A stretch of DNA of 64,000 bases, taken from assembly GCA_947462335.1 (NCBI GenBank), contig OX381720.1:60536233-60600232 (forward strand). Direction: 5' to 3'. Under the pieces are notes generated by a model. That model worked only from the letters and a program-made list of their open reading frames with translations. It was not told the origin of the DNA and did not search any database. Of this stretch, positions 11,617 to 22,736 are shown in pieces. The DNA is from Harmothoe impar. Taxonomy: Eukaryota > Annelida > Polychaeta > Phyllodocida > Polynoidae. Position 1 is the first letter of the stretch, and the number at the start of each line of letters is the position of its first letter. The translations under genes were made by a program, and so were the position numbers.

Positions 11617-11834
11617 TTTAATACATTAAACAGAACTTTGGCCCAATCATGGCCCTATGTCTATAGGGCCTTAGCAAGATGATCAGTGGATAGCGCCATT
11701 CCCACTGGTACTAGGTCTATTCCCAGTACTCACAGCAACCAGCTTGGTCAAATCTCGTGGCCGAGATTAGGGTACATACAGGGCTCAGGTATTGTGAATA
11801 GGTTGTACCTGGACACTCCTAATGTCACCTGTGT

Positions 11835-11905
11835 CCAGTATAGTGTAGTGGTTAGCACTGTGGACTCATGATGCAGAGTACCTGAGTTCAAATCTCTTCC
11901 AGGCA
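11835..11905 (+). ncRNA. tRNA-like (SINE-type) sequence, left arm
   Basis: A-box-like tagtgtagtggttagcac at 11,841-11,858 and B-box-like GTTCAAATCTC at 11,886-11,896 are spaced as in a tRNA. The anticodon-loop position reads actcatga. The acceptor ends do not pair well, so this is a tRNA-derived repeat rather than a working tRNA gene. Confidence 0.5.
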
Positions 11906-12014
11906 ATGCCTGGTAATCAAATTCATAAGTATAGCAATTTTGGAAACAGAATACATTATTCACAATACTAAAGAAAATTTAGAAATATGTATTTAAAGGA
12001 CATAGTGTTATTTG

Positions 12015-12092
12015 GCCTGGTAGGGATTTGAACTTGGGCTCCCATTATTATGAGTCCACAGTGCTAACCACTACACTATACTGGACACAGGT
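12015..12092 (-). ncRNA. tRNA-like (SINE-type) sequence, right arm
   Basis: The reverse complement carries tagtgtagtggttagcac and a canonical B-box-like GTTCAAATCCC. It mirrors the copy at 11,835-11,905, so the two would be transcribed towards each other. Confidence 0.5.
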
Positions 12093-12449
12093 GACATTAG
12101 GAGTGTCCAGGTACAACCTATTCACAATACCTGAGCCCTGTTTGTACCCTAATCTCGGCCACGAGATTTGACCAAGCTGGTCCTTGCAGAGCAAAGGGTT
12201 ATGATTGTTACCAGTGGTCCAAAAGGTGGAGCCACTGTATCTCGCTAATGCGGAATAAGGACAGCATTGAGACCCGGTGGTAGACCAGTGAGGGCGGCAC
12301 ACGGGGTGCCACCTAGCGGGACGCACCTAAACTGCCGTCCCGTGTTCCGGTCACAGCGACACGGACGCCGCCGGAAACCACGCACGGCCCCCTGGGAGCT
12401 CCCGGGTGTAGCACAGAGATGGGCGGGGCACCGGTGTATTGTGGGTAAT

Positions 12450-12513
12450 ATAACCCTTTAAGTCCAGCATAGTGCTCTAAATCAATATGCTGTTTGTCGT
12501 CATGATGCATGAC
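12450..12513. mobile_element. MITE family B, copy 3 (one end only)
   Basis: Contains aaccctttaagtccagcata and gtcgtcatgatgcatga, the left end of family B. It is cut off where the next repeat begins. Confidence 0.6.
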
Positions 12514-12526
12514 TACGAAAAACTAC

Positions 12527-12760
12527 TTTGCTGAAAAGACTCGCCTCCTCCCCCCTCGAGAGCGCATAAAACGTTTAGTGCCCCCCACGCCGAGGGTGCC
12601 GAAAATCTCCCCCCCCCCCCTATAGTAACACGCGGGCTTTTTCGCTTAAAAGGGGCTGAATTTTTTTTACACCCTCCTCAGGAGGGGTCGAACATTTTTA
12701 CGCCACCGCCCCCCCTGTAACTAATAAATGAACACTCCATTAGGGCTCCATGCATAACTC
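12527..12760. mobile_element. Family I repeat (related to 38,446-38,763)
   Basis: Shares ctatagtaa.a.gcgggcttt, cgct.aaaaggggctg and blocks of the type ggaggggtcgaacattttta with the better preserved copy at 38.4 kb. C-rich and non-coding. Confidence 0.55.
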
Positions 12761-12837
12761 TCCTTGCGACCCACCACAGTTAGACATTGGCTGGGTGAGG
12801 CTGAGACAATGTCACCAAAAATGTGATACCATTGCAA

Positions 12838-12900
12838 AGGAGTCATTCTGGAGGCAACCTGGACTCCCTTTTGACGCTGTTTCTTTTCTCTGTGTGTACA
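12838..12900. mobile_element. MITE family C, solo end
   Basis: Reads ggagtcattctggaggcaac, then ctggactcccttttgac and gtttcttttctctgtgtg, identical in layout to the right end of the family C copy at 14.6 kb. Confidence 0.6.
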
Positions 12901-13384
12901 TCATACGGCGGCAACCCTACTGGGGGGGGGTAGAGGTGGCCGTGGGAGGGCTGGGAGGGGGTGATATGGAGCTATATAGAGATGGAAAGTATCCTGCGGC
13001 AAGGAGAGATACGTAGAAAGAGGAGAGGGGAGGGGTGACGGGGAGAGGATATTATCTTTAAAAGTTGTAAACAGAACAGTGATATAGGAGGGGAAAGGTG
13101 GAAGACACAATAATATACTATACAAGCTCCCCAAAATGACCCCCGGCCCCTGCCTGGAACCACCGAAAGGAAAAAAAAGGTGGCGTGGTAGGGAGTTCAG
13201 GGTTGGCATGCATGAGCCAATGCTAAGCGCTTATTAGACTATCCCCCCCGCCCAAAGCTTCCTATATACAGCCCTGAACATTTATTTCCTGCACCTGCAA
13301 TTTATAATCAATAAAGAAAAATAGCAAGAGAGTTTTATCAACATAAACCGTTATGAATACAATATAGACACGACAGAGACAAGG

Positions 13385-13570
13385 AGAGCCAGAGAGTCAA
13401 ACAAAGACAGACAGAGGCAAACAGAGACAGAAAGAGACAGAGAGATAGAGAGACAGAGAGATCAACCGAGCCAGGCAGATACAGAATGAGACGGAACCTG
13501 ACAGACAGACAGAGACAGACAGAGACAGACAGAAACAGGCAGAGACAAGAAGAGACAGAGAGGCAAAGAG
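13385..13570. repeat. GACAGA microsatellite region
   Basis: Interrupted gacagaca and agagacag units. The rest of 12,900-14,050 is unique sequence without a recognisable gene. Confidence 0.7.
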
Positions 13571-14049
13571 AAGCGATTCAATAATAGAATAGACATCAGA
13601 GTAGAGGACCCGGTGCTCTGGTCCCCTCGATAGCGTTATTCACGTCATAATGAGCCTCCTTCCCATTACTGATAGTCCCTAGTCTGTTTGCCTCAAGTTG
13701 ATGTCATTATTAGTGGTCTGCTAACGAAGAGAAATGTGACTGTTAGCGTAATTAGACATGTTGGGTAACCTACATGCAGAACCGTTTTTTGGATGCCATT
13801 TTTTTGTCTCTGGTATATTCCTAGACCTGCCTTATATAGTTGAATAATCGGCTATCCAACGGCCATTGACATTCCGAAAGAGTCAATCAGTTCTAATGAG
13901 TTACAAATGGGATAAAAAGAAGTAAGCCTTGCTGATTGACAACAGTAATGTCGGTTATATTGATATCCTGTAGGCGGCGGGTTTAGTTTAGTGTGGCGTC
14001 ATATTTCCATATAAATTGTACAGCACTCTATTTTGAGTGGCGCCCTTTA

Positions 14050-14676
14050 CAGAGAGAAGAAACAGGGTCAAAAAGGAGTCCAGGTTGCCTCCAGAATGAC
14101 TCCCCTCTCAAGGGGAGTCCATGTTGCCTAAGGGAGCCTAGGTGACTCTCTGGACTAAGGGCGTCACCTGGGGGAGTCATTTGACCCAGAGATCTATATG
14201 ACTCCCCAGCTGACTCACTTAGGTCAGCCAGCGAGTCACCTGGGCTACCTTAGAGCTGTGTCTCACGACCTTGGGCCAATTTTTTTGTTTCTGACCGGGT
14301 GCCAGCTCTGACCGGGTGCCAGCTCTGACTGACCTGAATAAAATGGGGTTATTTAGGGCAGTGAGCAAAGTTATTTAGGGCAATTGGAGATAGAATTTGG
14401 CTGAAAAGGTTAATGGATGTTATATAACTCTCTAAACTAGTCATTAGTTGTCCATTTTTATCATCATCTGCCCTAAATAACCCTTTTTTATTCAGGCCGG
14501 TCAGAGCTGGCACCCGGTCAGAGCTGGCACCCGGTCAGAGCTGGCACCCAGTCAGAGACAAAAACATTGGCCCAAGGTCGTGAGACACAGCCTCAGGCGA
14601 CCTGGACTCCCCTAGAGAGGGGAGTCATTCTGGAGGGAACCTGGACTCCCTTTTGACTCTGTTTCTTTTCTCTGTG
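14050..14676. mobile_element. MITE family C copy, interrupted by a family A MITE
   Basis: Left arm acagagagaagaaacagggt followed by aaaaggagtccaggttgcctcc is mirrored at 14,593-14,676 by ggaacctggactccctttt and gtttcttttctctgtg. The arms are split by a family A element at 14,254-14,592, so family C was in place first. A further copy lies at 59,501-59,668. Confidence 0.75.
14254..14592. mobile_element. MITE family A, copy 2 (nested)
   Basis: Starts agctgtgtctcacgacct and ends aggtcgtgagacacagcc. It carries two left-arm and three right-arm copies of the ggtcagagctggcaccc word. Flanking 4-mers TTAG and TCAG differ by one base, as expected for an aged target duplication. Confidence 0.8.
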
Positions 14677-14743
14677 TGCACGTGTTGTAACCCAACCCTG
14701 AGTTTGTAATTATTATCACAGCCTTTGTCTAATTGTCTGCACT

Positions 14744-14746
<3 letters not shown>

Positions 14747-14818
<72 letters not shown>
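14747..14818. repeat. (TA)n microsatellite
   Basis: About 36 uninterrupted TA dinucleotides. Confidence 0.95.
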
Positions 14819-14824
<6 letters not shown>

Positions 14825-14906
14825 ATGGCATTATACTCCGTTCTTATTAGAATATGATCCGTACATCGACGTGGTTGCTATAGGGTGAGGCAGGGCACTC
14901 GTGTCA

Positions 14907-15250
14907 CATTGGCGGATCCAGGGGGGGGGGGCACGGCCCTTGCACGGCCCTTGCCCCCCCCCCCCCCCCCCCCCCCCCAACTAAATAAAAGAAAAAAGAG
15001 GAAGAAGAGAAGAGAAAGGAGAAGAAAAGAGGGGAAAGAGATAAAGAGTGGAGTATAATTCATGGATGGGGGAGAGCGGACTGAGTCTTGAAATATTGTG
15101 TCCTAAAATGCGTGAGAATGGACCATCTTAAGTCTAGATCAAGAATTTTTTTATAACTAATGCGCTTCGCTAGTGGGAAACAGATAGTGACTCTGGGTTG
15201 GCTAGGTTTGGGCCCGCGCCCCCCTCTAGACAATCCTGGATCCGCCACTG
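14907..15250. mobile_element. hAT-like MITE
   Basis: Left end cattggcggatccaggggg and right end cctggatccgccactg are inverted. CAGTGGCGGATCC-type termini are familiar from hAT elements of aquatic animals (recalled, not searched). A clear 8-bp target duplication is not visible. The interior is G/C runs plus AT-rich sequence. From 15,250 to 15,770 nothing is recognised. Confidence 0.5.
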
Positions 15251-15773
15251 TCATATGGACACAGATACCCGATCAACTTCTTAAATAAAACACGCACACA
15301 AATTACCGTCTTACAAGAACTTTTTTTAATCTCCATGTTTCTTTTTAAATCGTACTAACCTCTAATAGAGAAAAAAGTAGGGCATTTCAAACCTAAATAG
15401 TACAACAATTTACCCATCGTTAATTCAGCCATTCTTTGCACATCAAATGTTGTAAGAACTTAAATGGTCATATTGCACAACAGCAAATAAGTCAGAATCT
15501 CATTCCCGCTATTCATTGGTCTATTTTGGCTGAGAAAAGGAGGAAATCACTTCCTATCAACTCTCCATATAGGAATGGCTAATAAACACTTACTTAGCTT
15601 GTTGTAACTTTAATCAAATGGGATGGTTTATTCTATGTCGCCACACAACTTACAGAACAAAATAATTATACATCTTCCTTTGAGTCAGTTCCCATATCAA
15701 TGTGTACCAGCCGGGTTCTTACTGCCGTACAATGGTGTCTTCACAGACTGGGTCAGACGTTAGACCAGAAAAA

Positions 15774-16033
15774 AGGTTTGTTTCAGGTCACCCGACCGTC
15801 CCATCTAAACAGGGCCGACCCTATTTTTTTTATGCAATTTTAAAGAAATCTTTGTATTTTTACATCTTTTTGGACTCAATTTTAGGTTAACAATTTTTTT
15901 GAAAATTCTTCCCTTTTTCACACTCAATTTTATGTAGAGGGGCTGTAAAAAAGAAAAAGTTAAAAAAAAAAAAGAGGAAAGAATCCGACCTACTGACCCT
16001 AGAGTTTCTTCCCATGTTACCTGAAACAAACCT
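15774..16033. mobile_element. MITE family L, copy 1
   Basis: Left end AGGTTTGTTTCAGGTCACCC and right end GTTACCTGAAACAAACCT are inverted. The interior is AT-rich with words agggccgaccctat and tccgacctactgaccct. A second copy at 27,833-27,984 is in the opposite orientation. Confidence 0.75.
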
Positions 16034-16062
16034 TTTTTTTTGTTTTTATTACTTGGCCTTAT

Positions 16063-16360
16063 GGCTGTGTCTCACGACCTTGGGACAATGTTTTTGTCTC
16101 TGATCGGGTGCCGTCTCTGACCGGCTGCCGTCTCTGACCAGGTGTCAGAAAAAGGTGTTTTAAAAAGAATTATACTCATATATATAAGGATTTGGAAAAA
16201 CGTTATGGCGGTTGTTATATAATCATAGTTATAATTATAATTAGCCTCCTGCTGCTAGTATTTTGACCTTATCAAGCCAAGCCGGTCAGAGACGGCACCC
16301 GGTCAGAGACGGCACCTGGTCAGAGACAAAAACATTGTCCCAAGGTCGTGAGACACAGCC
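16063..16360. mobile_element. MITE family A, copy 3 (GTCTCTGAC subtype)
   Basis: Termini GGCTGTGTCTCACGACCTTG and inverse, flanked by TTAT on both sides (16,059-16,062; 16,361-16,364). The internal repeat is ggtcagagacggcacccg rather than ..gctggcacccg, so it belongs with the 28.4-kb copy. Confidence 0.85.
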
Positions 16361-16814
16361 TTATGTAATGTCAAGGTGACACGTGACTATTGGTGTTTCT
16401 GGTTGAGTAGAGACGGTTGGTGCTGCACTGTGTTAATGTAGACATTGCTGTTAACCATTTAAAGTGGCTATATCCGATTTTTCTTCAAATTCTAAATCTT
16501 ACTTAAATGTATTCCAAACACTGCATTTAGATTTAGAGAATAGAGGTCAATTAGATGTCATCAATAGGTGTTAATAGGTCACAAAGGGACCCAATGCTTG
16601 GCAACCATGGTCTTTTCTAGTGTATTTTCAATAGGGAGAATAAAAACGTGCATGCATTTATTCCCTAAATGACCATATATTGGGCAATAAAATCTAATTA
16701 GAGAAAAATTGGAATTAGGGGTAATGAAATAGATATATAATATCAAAATATTATTTGTGAACATTCTGACTAATTTTTAAGGAAATCTATTTTTTGGTCC
16801 AAAACATCGGATGT

Positions 16815-17008
16815 CCTAACTTTAAGGATGATGCTAAAATGTACTATCATGATGCATCATGCCGACTCTTAGGGAGTGTATCACCCCCAGAGGGACGGCA
16901 TGATGCATGAATGCAGCCCTGGTGGGCCACTAGCCAGGGCTGCATTCATGCATCATGACGACAAAGGGCATGATACATTACAGAGTTATACAGCCCTTAG
17001 AGGGTTAA
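16815..17008. mobile_element. MITE family B, copy 4
   Basis: Contains catgatgcatcatgccgactc, ggtgggccactagccagggc and ends acagcccttagagggttaa. The left end is eroded. The 450 bp before it (16,365-16,814) hold no recognisable feature. Confidence 0.65.
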
Positions 17009-17305
17009 TTCAATAGAATTCTGTGTTCATGGTTGAGTAGCTGTGCCCCCCCCCCTACCACATGTCAGCCCCCCAGCCCCCCCCCCCCCCCCCCAGCCCC
17101 CCCAGCCCCCCCAGCCCCCCCCCCCCCCCGTGTACCAGCTGGCGGGGTGAGACATCACCCCCTGACTGACGTCTCACTGTACCATACAGGATTAACACCT
17201 AATCCCCTGTCACCACCTGGTCTCCGTGCTAACCCTTCAATGCAGCAGAGTGATTTTTCATTTTTTTGTGGCGTTGATATTGGTGCTATACACTGTCTCA
17301 GAGTG

Positions 17306-17617
17306 GTGTTGATTACAGCCATTCTGTTATATACAAATAATTATACTGCCTAAGATATTTTGGTACCTGGTAATTTTAAAAAAAGTGTTTTTTTTTTCAA
17401 TATATATCAAGGTCTCATATATGATAGTTTAAGGCGCTCTATCTTTGATGTTAACCATTTAAGGGTAGCAGAGTATGCCAAACCATTATACAATGAGACC
17501 TTGATATATATTGAACCCCTGTCCTTTTGAGAAAAAAACACCCACTATTCCTGGTTACTAAAACGGCGGGATATCTTAGGCAGTAATATACATAAACAGA
17601 ATGGGTGCAATCAACAC
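17306..17617. mobile_element. Large palindromic MITE (family E)
   Basis: gtgttgattacagccattctg on the left is mirrored by cagaatgggtgcaatcaacac on the right. The arms close on a perfect inner hairpin, caatatatatcaaggtctcat (17,398) and atgagaccttgatatatattg (17,493). The arms are about 130 bp. Just before it, 17,040-17,130 is a C-run and CCCCAG repeat. From 17,620 to 18,570 I see no gene, only the probable 3' part of the LINE fragment near 18.3-18.57 kb. Confidence 0.75.
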
Positions 17618-18571
17618 ACTTGCCATACATTTGAGACTGATATTAGTGAGACAACCGACTTATCAAAGACCGGTTTATCAAGGCATCAGCAGGGATCCCA
17701 ATATACCTGTGCATGTCATGATACATGAGACCTTCTTGCAGTAGTAAAGGTATACCAACGCCGCTCAGTCTTTTATCCAGGTTTCATTGTGCAAACATCG
17801 ACTGGTAATTTCAATCAAAATGACAAATCACAGGCATCACTGATCTGCCCCCCCCCCGCCCTTTTGTCTCGTGGACAAGTGGGGCGGATTAGTGGGCAGT
17901 AGGGACGGGGGGGGGTGTATGGTCCCCCATTATGTAACACTGACGTCAGACATTAGAATAGGGATTAGGGCTTTATCCAATTGAGGTATTATATATCTGC
18001 CTTTGAGGTAGTAGGTCTGTCATGTGGTTAATACATAAGTTGGGACGGTTTTATGTGAGCTGTCCCTCTCCCTCCCTCTCCCCCAACTCTCAGTACTTAC
18101 ACTCTTTGTCTCTGCCCCTTTGTACATTAAGTATGAGTATGACATACACACACAGAAATTCAAAGAAGACGAACCACCATTGACGCTTTTTGGTTCAATG
18201 AGCACTAAGCGTACTCGTTTATTTCAGATAATTTCACATTCGAGATGCGGTGTATTTCTGCGTTTCACTTAAACCAAGAAAAATCTCCGAGGACTTCAGA
18301 TTATAACAACTTTTCAATTGTAGCATGTACCAATTATTAGACGTCACAGAACTCGGAATCATACATGTAGAAGATTGGTGCAATACAAGTAGGGATGATT
18401 GATGAGACAGGTGAGTGCAGTTGCACAGAGTAGACAGGGTAACATATTATAGTAGACAGGATTTTCAGAATTCAGATACCTCAATGTTCACATTTAGATT
18501 TATACTGACGACAATACCGTGCAGGTCCATAACCATATGCAGATCAGTAGATCTGTATCTTAAACTTAGAC

Positions 18572-19282
18572 CTAGGCAACTCCATTCTTTGGGTATTTCT
18601 CCCGCAGATTGGCGATACCTTTGGTTTTGCGTTTGAACTGTGCTTTGGTTAAGCTGTCTTTTAACCACTCAGGCTGGACATTCCAGAGCATATTGCCCCG
18701 ATATACAGGGGATTTCTTGTAACTCTCGGTAATGGGCCTCCTCAAGGGAAACAACTTTTTGTCCGCTGATCTTAAGACGCGCCCATCTTCCTGAGAGGCA
18801 ATTGACAGCTCCACCCCTGCACTTTTTGGGTACATTTTGTACATGAGTGTCAGCATGAGCTCATCCCAGCGTCTGGGTAGTTGACTAACAGAACCTTCTG
18901 AGTGGAGCTCATCTACACTGTAGACCGTTCTTGCTGTGTTCAGGCACGTCCTGAGGCCCCTGTTCTGCAACCTTTGCAACTTTTTGAGATTTGCCTCATT
19001 GCTCGCCGCATAGAAGAAGGAGCCATAATCAAATAGTGTAGCCACACTTGTCTTGTATATCACAAGTGCAGTGTCTCTACTGATCATGTCCCTTATCTTT
19101 GCCAAACTGAAGAGTCTGTGGTTCACCTTTGAAGTCAGTTCATTAATTGCTTTCTCAAACGTCAGTTTAGTGTCTAGTGTCACCCCCAAGTAGGTGTAGC
19201 TTTGCACACACTTGAGGGGACAGCCTGACACACTAAGATTCAGGGTCACTGGTCGGGTCTGTCGACTGCAAGTTGACTGCAA
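18572..19282 (-). pseudogene. 5'-truncated LINE reverse transcriptase, C-terminal region
   Basis: The minus strand is open for 236 codons. Its start contains the YTYLGVTLDTKLTF-type motif that follows the catalytic domain in Jockey/CR1/RTE-like non-LTR reverse transcriptases. Next come the helical region with SRDTALVIYKT and FDYGSFFYAASNEANLKKLQ, and a basic C-terminus. The catalytic YADD box and everything before it are missing, so this is a 5'-truncated copy, the usual result of LINE insertion. The part that remains has no internal stop, which suggests a fairly recent insertion. The listed start is simply the first ATG in the open part. Assignment to a clade is not possible by eye. Confidence 0.8.
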
Positions 19283-19559
19283 GTTGAGTTGACGCTACCA
19301 AAACGACTACCTAAATCAATCCTGAAGAGAAACTCCACCCATCACTTCTATTGTGAATGTATGGAGGAAAACACAGAAGATATAGAAGAAGTAAAACGAT
19401 TGACCCCCAACCTCAGAGCAAATCCTGACATCCCAAGTACCAAATTACATCATTTTGGACTTCCACAAACAGATATTGAATATTAATAATCATAAATCAT
19501 AATTATGACGTAATATGACGTAACACAATTGATGAAGGTATAATAAGGGGCTTTGTGGC

Positions 19560-20215
19560 GTGACACTCTGCCTGTCTCTGTCCCTCTGTCTCTGTCCTTC
19601 TGTCTGTCTCTGTCCCTCTGTCTGTCTCTGTCTGTCCGTCTGTCTCTGTCCCTCTGTCTGTTTCTGTTCCTCTGTCTGTCTCTGTCCTTCTGTCTCTGTC
19701 CCTCCATCTGTCTCTGTCCCTCCATCTGTCTCTGTCCTGTCTCTGTCCCTCTGTCTGTCTCTGTCCTTCTGTCTCTGTCCCTCCATCTGTCTCTGTCCTT
19801 CTGTCTCTGTCCCTCTGTCTGTCTCTGTCCTTCTGTCTCTGTCCCTCCGTCTGTCTCTGTCCCTCTGTCTGTCTCTGTCCTTCTGTCTCTGTCCCTCCAT
19901 CTGTCTCTGTCCCTCCATCTGTCTCTGTCCTTCTGTCTCTGTCCCTCCATCTGTCTCTGTCCTTCTGTCTCTGTCCCTCCATCTGTCTCTGTCTTTCTGT
20001 CTCTGTCCCTCCGTCTGTCTCTGTCTTTCTGTCTGTCTCTGTCCTTCTGTCTGTCTCTGTCCCTCTGTCTGTCTCTGTCCCTCTGTCTGTCTCTGTCCCT
20101 CTGTCTGTCTCTGTCTGTCACTGTCCATCTGTCTGTATCTGCCCATCTGTCTGTCTCTGTCCTTCTGTCTGTCTCTGTCCTTCTGTCTGTCTGCCCTTTT
20201 ATGTGTCACTCTCGC

Positions 20216-20246
<31 letters not shown>

Positions 20247-20335
20247 GTGTGTCTATCTCTCTGTCTCTTTCTGTCTGTCTCTGTCTGTCTCTGTCGGTCT
20301 CTGTCTCTGTCTGTCTCTGTCTATCTACTATATAA
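19560..20335. repeat. CTGTCTCTGTCC minisatellite and TGTG tract
   Basis: About 770 bp of tctgtccctc/tgtctctgtc units of 12-20 bp with a (GT)n stretch at 20,217-20,250. All long frames on both strands here are repeat translations. Confidence 0.9.
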
Positions 20336-20499
20336 ATACGTCCAGTTAGACAAGGTTGTGCTTGTCACTGTATGTGCATGCCCCTCTCCTCTGTCTCCCC
20401 CCCCCCCCTCCTCCTTGCCCCTGTGCCTACACTACAGACTACGTTACTGGTTTGTGCTAATTAAGGACGTGCTACACATTATAACGCATTAGTAGGAGG

Positions 20500-20762
20500 G
20501 GGGGGGGTGGCCCCATGTTGCATGTCGATTTTAAGAAATGGCCATGTCCCATGTCGCTAAGGAAAAAGCCATGTCACTAGTGTCACTAAGGGGAAAATGT
20601 AGGGGCAATGTAATTGTCACAACGGGGCAGGCCCCCAGGAAAATTTGTGAATTTGACTACTCACAAGGACGAAATTTGAAGAAAGAAATGGGTAGCATAC
20701 TTTACACTAAATGAGACATTTTTATTCATGTCAATAAACCCCATGTCCCATGTCGATTTTAA
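20500..20762. repeat. Repeat rich in CATGTCGATTTTAAG words
   Basis: Words such as catgtcgattttaagaa, ccatgtcccatgtcg and gtcactaa recur here and at 39,545-39,700, marking a dispersed repeat. It is non-coding. Confidence 0.5.
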
Positions 20763-21030
20763 GACCAATGCAGCAAGAAAGGGTGACTTTTCAGAAAAGT
20801 TATTGATAAAGTTTTTAAACATTTCGCTAGTGTGACCGATAAATACATAAATATAACCTCAAAATCCCACATTCTAATATGCAACTTTTGACAGATAATT
20901 GTTCTGCGAATCTCCTGATATGAGCTGTTTGCAAACATGGCCATTACAGACAAAGTTATGAGGATTCTACTAAAACTAACATAAACACAACTTTATTATG
21001 AAAAGTCACCCATTCTTGCTGCATTGGTCT
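20762..21030. mobile_element. MITE family D, copy 1
   Basis: Left end agaccaatgcagcaagaaag followed by ggtgacttttc is mirrored by gaaaagtcaccc and ttcttgctgcattggtct. A second copy lies at 62,911-63,190. The interior is AT-rich with no frame. Confidence 0.8.
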
Positions 21031-21314
21031 ATAGTGTGGTGGTTACCCAGACACACGCCACAGTTTGTGTATACTACTCACTGTGTGACGTCACACGGGG
21101 CCGCCATACTAAGTAGTACACCAACATGTCACCACACCACGGGCACCTCTGTAGTTGTGGTCCTTGGGGCTCCTCAGGTCGGAAAGTCGCCTAAACTAAG
21201 GCCTCATGTCACAAAGTCACTTTTTTGAAGCCTTTATCCTATTGACAATTTTGTCCAAAAGTCGCCAGCTCGCTTTTGCCAGTCGCCTTTGACCCCTGCA
21301 GAGCCACAGCCTAA

Positions 21315-21366
21315 TAGGGTAGACTGACATAAAGGTAACCACGTACCATGAGATATCCACCTTAAT
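21315..21366 (+). repeat. Left 52-bp inverted repeat of the Crypton-domain segment
   Basis: Starts TAGGGTAGACTGACATAAAG and ends CCACCTTAAT. It matches the reverse complement of 23,766-23,817 at 48 of 52 positions by eye. If the first TA is counted as target site, the ends are GGGTAGACTG with TA on both sides. Confidence 0.8.
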
Positions 21367-21629
21367 TCTGTAGTCATTCATGCTTAATAAGTCCTGTTTT
21401 GTGTACCATAGTACATTTTAAGTGATACATTTTCCAGCAAAGGACAAATAAAGAGAATACTATACATAAAAAAATACCTAGACAATGAGTAGAGTCACTC
21501 TACTTGTGTTTATTTCATGTTATTATTGACATTATTATACCTAGCATATGATACTGGTATTCATTAAGCCTAGGAGTCTGTACGTCCATGGTGTGTAGTA
21601 AAAGTGGCATACGCCGACCTGTGGGTGTA

Positions 21630-21695
21630 TGGGCCATATGCCCACGGCTGGGAATAGCCGTGGGCATATGGCCCATATGCCCACGGCTACGGCGG
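21630..21695. repeat. Perfect hairpin around CCATATGCCCACGGCT
   Basis: gggccatatgcccacggct ... agccgtgggcatatggccc forms a near-perfect stem, followed by a third direct copy of the arm. It lies about 215 bp upstream of the start codon of the split gene and could be structural or regulatory. Confidence 0.6.
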
Positions 21696-21909
21696 GAAGG
21701 GGGGCGCCCTGCCCCCCCTCGGCAAAATGTGGAACTAGCGCCCGCGAGTGGGAATTAGGTCACTAGGTCACCCGCAGCGCCCCCTCATGGGTCTATCCTG
21801 TACTACGCCGCCCGGCAACAACAAAAGCGCGGCAACAACAGTGCCGCCACCTTGTGGGTGCAGCGTACAACTGAATTAGCAGACGAAATTCTGTCAAAAA
21901 GGCAACAAC

Positions 21910-22278
21910 ATGGCGAACAAGGAGGACGTCTATGACATTGCCGTGGATGCTGCTGTGATAATAGACGACCTGGTCGTTGGAACAGTGGCACAAATATTTA
22001 AGGAGTTAACAGCAGATGGTGAGGTGGATACCATGGATGGCATGGATAGTCTGGTTGATGCCATCAATAGTGAATTGAACAGTGATTTGGTTGAGGAACT
22101 GCAACAGTTAGCCCTTCAAGAGGAACAGAAAATAAATGATGTGATAGACGATCAGGTCATCTCTCCTGATATAGAGACGCTCATAGGAAGGATTGAGAGT
22201 CGGCAGGAGACCCAGGAGGATGTGGCAACATTTAATCTAGATCTGGCAACTGACGATGTGGCAAGTGAAGTTGAAAAG
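21910..22278 (+). CDS. Crypton/ZMYM-type domain gene, exon 1
   Basis: The ATG at 21,910 (acaacATGG) opens 123 codons up to a strong donor, AAG|GTACGTG at 22,279, in phase 0. The protein part is acidic (many Asp/Glu), mostly helical in character, and I recognise no domain in it. Upstream, 21,740-21,905 is GC-rich with repeated ggcaacaac and a GCGCCCCCT word. No TATA box is evident. The next two exons continue in phase 0. The gene lies entirely between the 52-bp inverted repeats at 21,315 and 23,766. Confidence rests mainly on exon 3, whose domain is recognisable, and on both introns having clean GT/AG ends in the same phase. Confidence 0.7.
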
Positions 22279-22298
22279 GTACGTGAAATGGTGTAAAA

Positions 22299-22720
22299 GT
22301 GTGTAAAAATAGGCTGTTTAATTTTTTTCTGTGCCAAAATCCACTCAGAATGTGTCAAAATCGACTGTTAAATTTTTTCTGTGCCAAAATCCGCTCAGAA
22401 TGTGCCAGAATAGGCTGTTTAATTTTTTTCTGTGCCAAAAACCGTTCAGAATGTGTCAAAATCGAGTGTTTAATTTTTTTCTGTGCCAAAATCCACTCAG
22501 AATGTGTCAAAATCGACTGTTTAATTTTTTCTGTGCCAAAATCTGCTCAGAATGTGTCAAAATCGAGTGTTTAATTTTTTTCTGTGCCAAAAACCGTTCA
22601 GAATGTGTCAAAATTGAGTGTTTAATTTTTGTCTGTGCCAAAAACCACTCAGAATGTGTCAAAATTGACTGTTTAATTTTTTGTGTGCCAAAATCTGTTA
22701 AAAATGTTTCTAAATAGCTT
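22299..22720 (+). repeat. Intron 1 minisatellite, 51-bp unit
   Basis: About eight units of the type tgtgccaaaatccactcaga atgtgtcaaaat followed by cgactgtttaattttttt fill the intron between donor 22,279 and acceptor 22,736. The last unit (tgtgccaaaatctgttaaaaa) resembles the units of intron 2. Confidence 0.9.
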
Positions 22721-22736
22721 GTTCTACTTTTTTCAG

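Larger units (their letters stand above)
11738..12181. mobile_element. Palindromic element with a tRNA-like sequence in each arm
   Basis: The arms ACCAGCTTGGTCAAATCTCG (left) and CGAGATTTGACCAAGCTGGT (right) are reverse complements and stay similar for about 160 bp. The arms meet over an AT-rich centre near 11,920-12,010. Each arm contains a tRNA-like segment described separately. No protein-coding capacity is apparent. Confidence 0.8.

Noticed and set aside
19490..20492. Several 200-310-codon frames on both strands
   Set aside because: All are translations of CTGTCTCTGTCC repeats with no non-repeat coding sequence.
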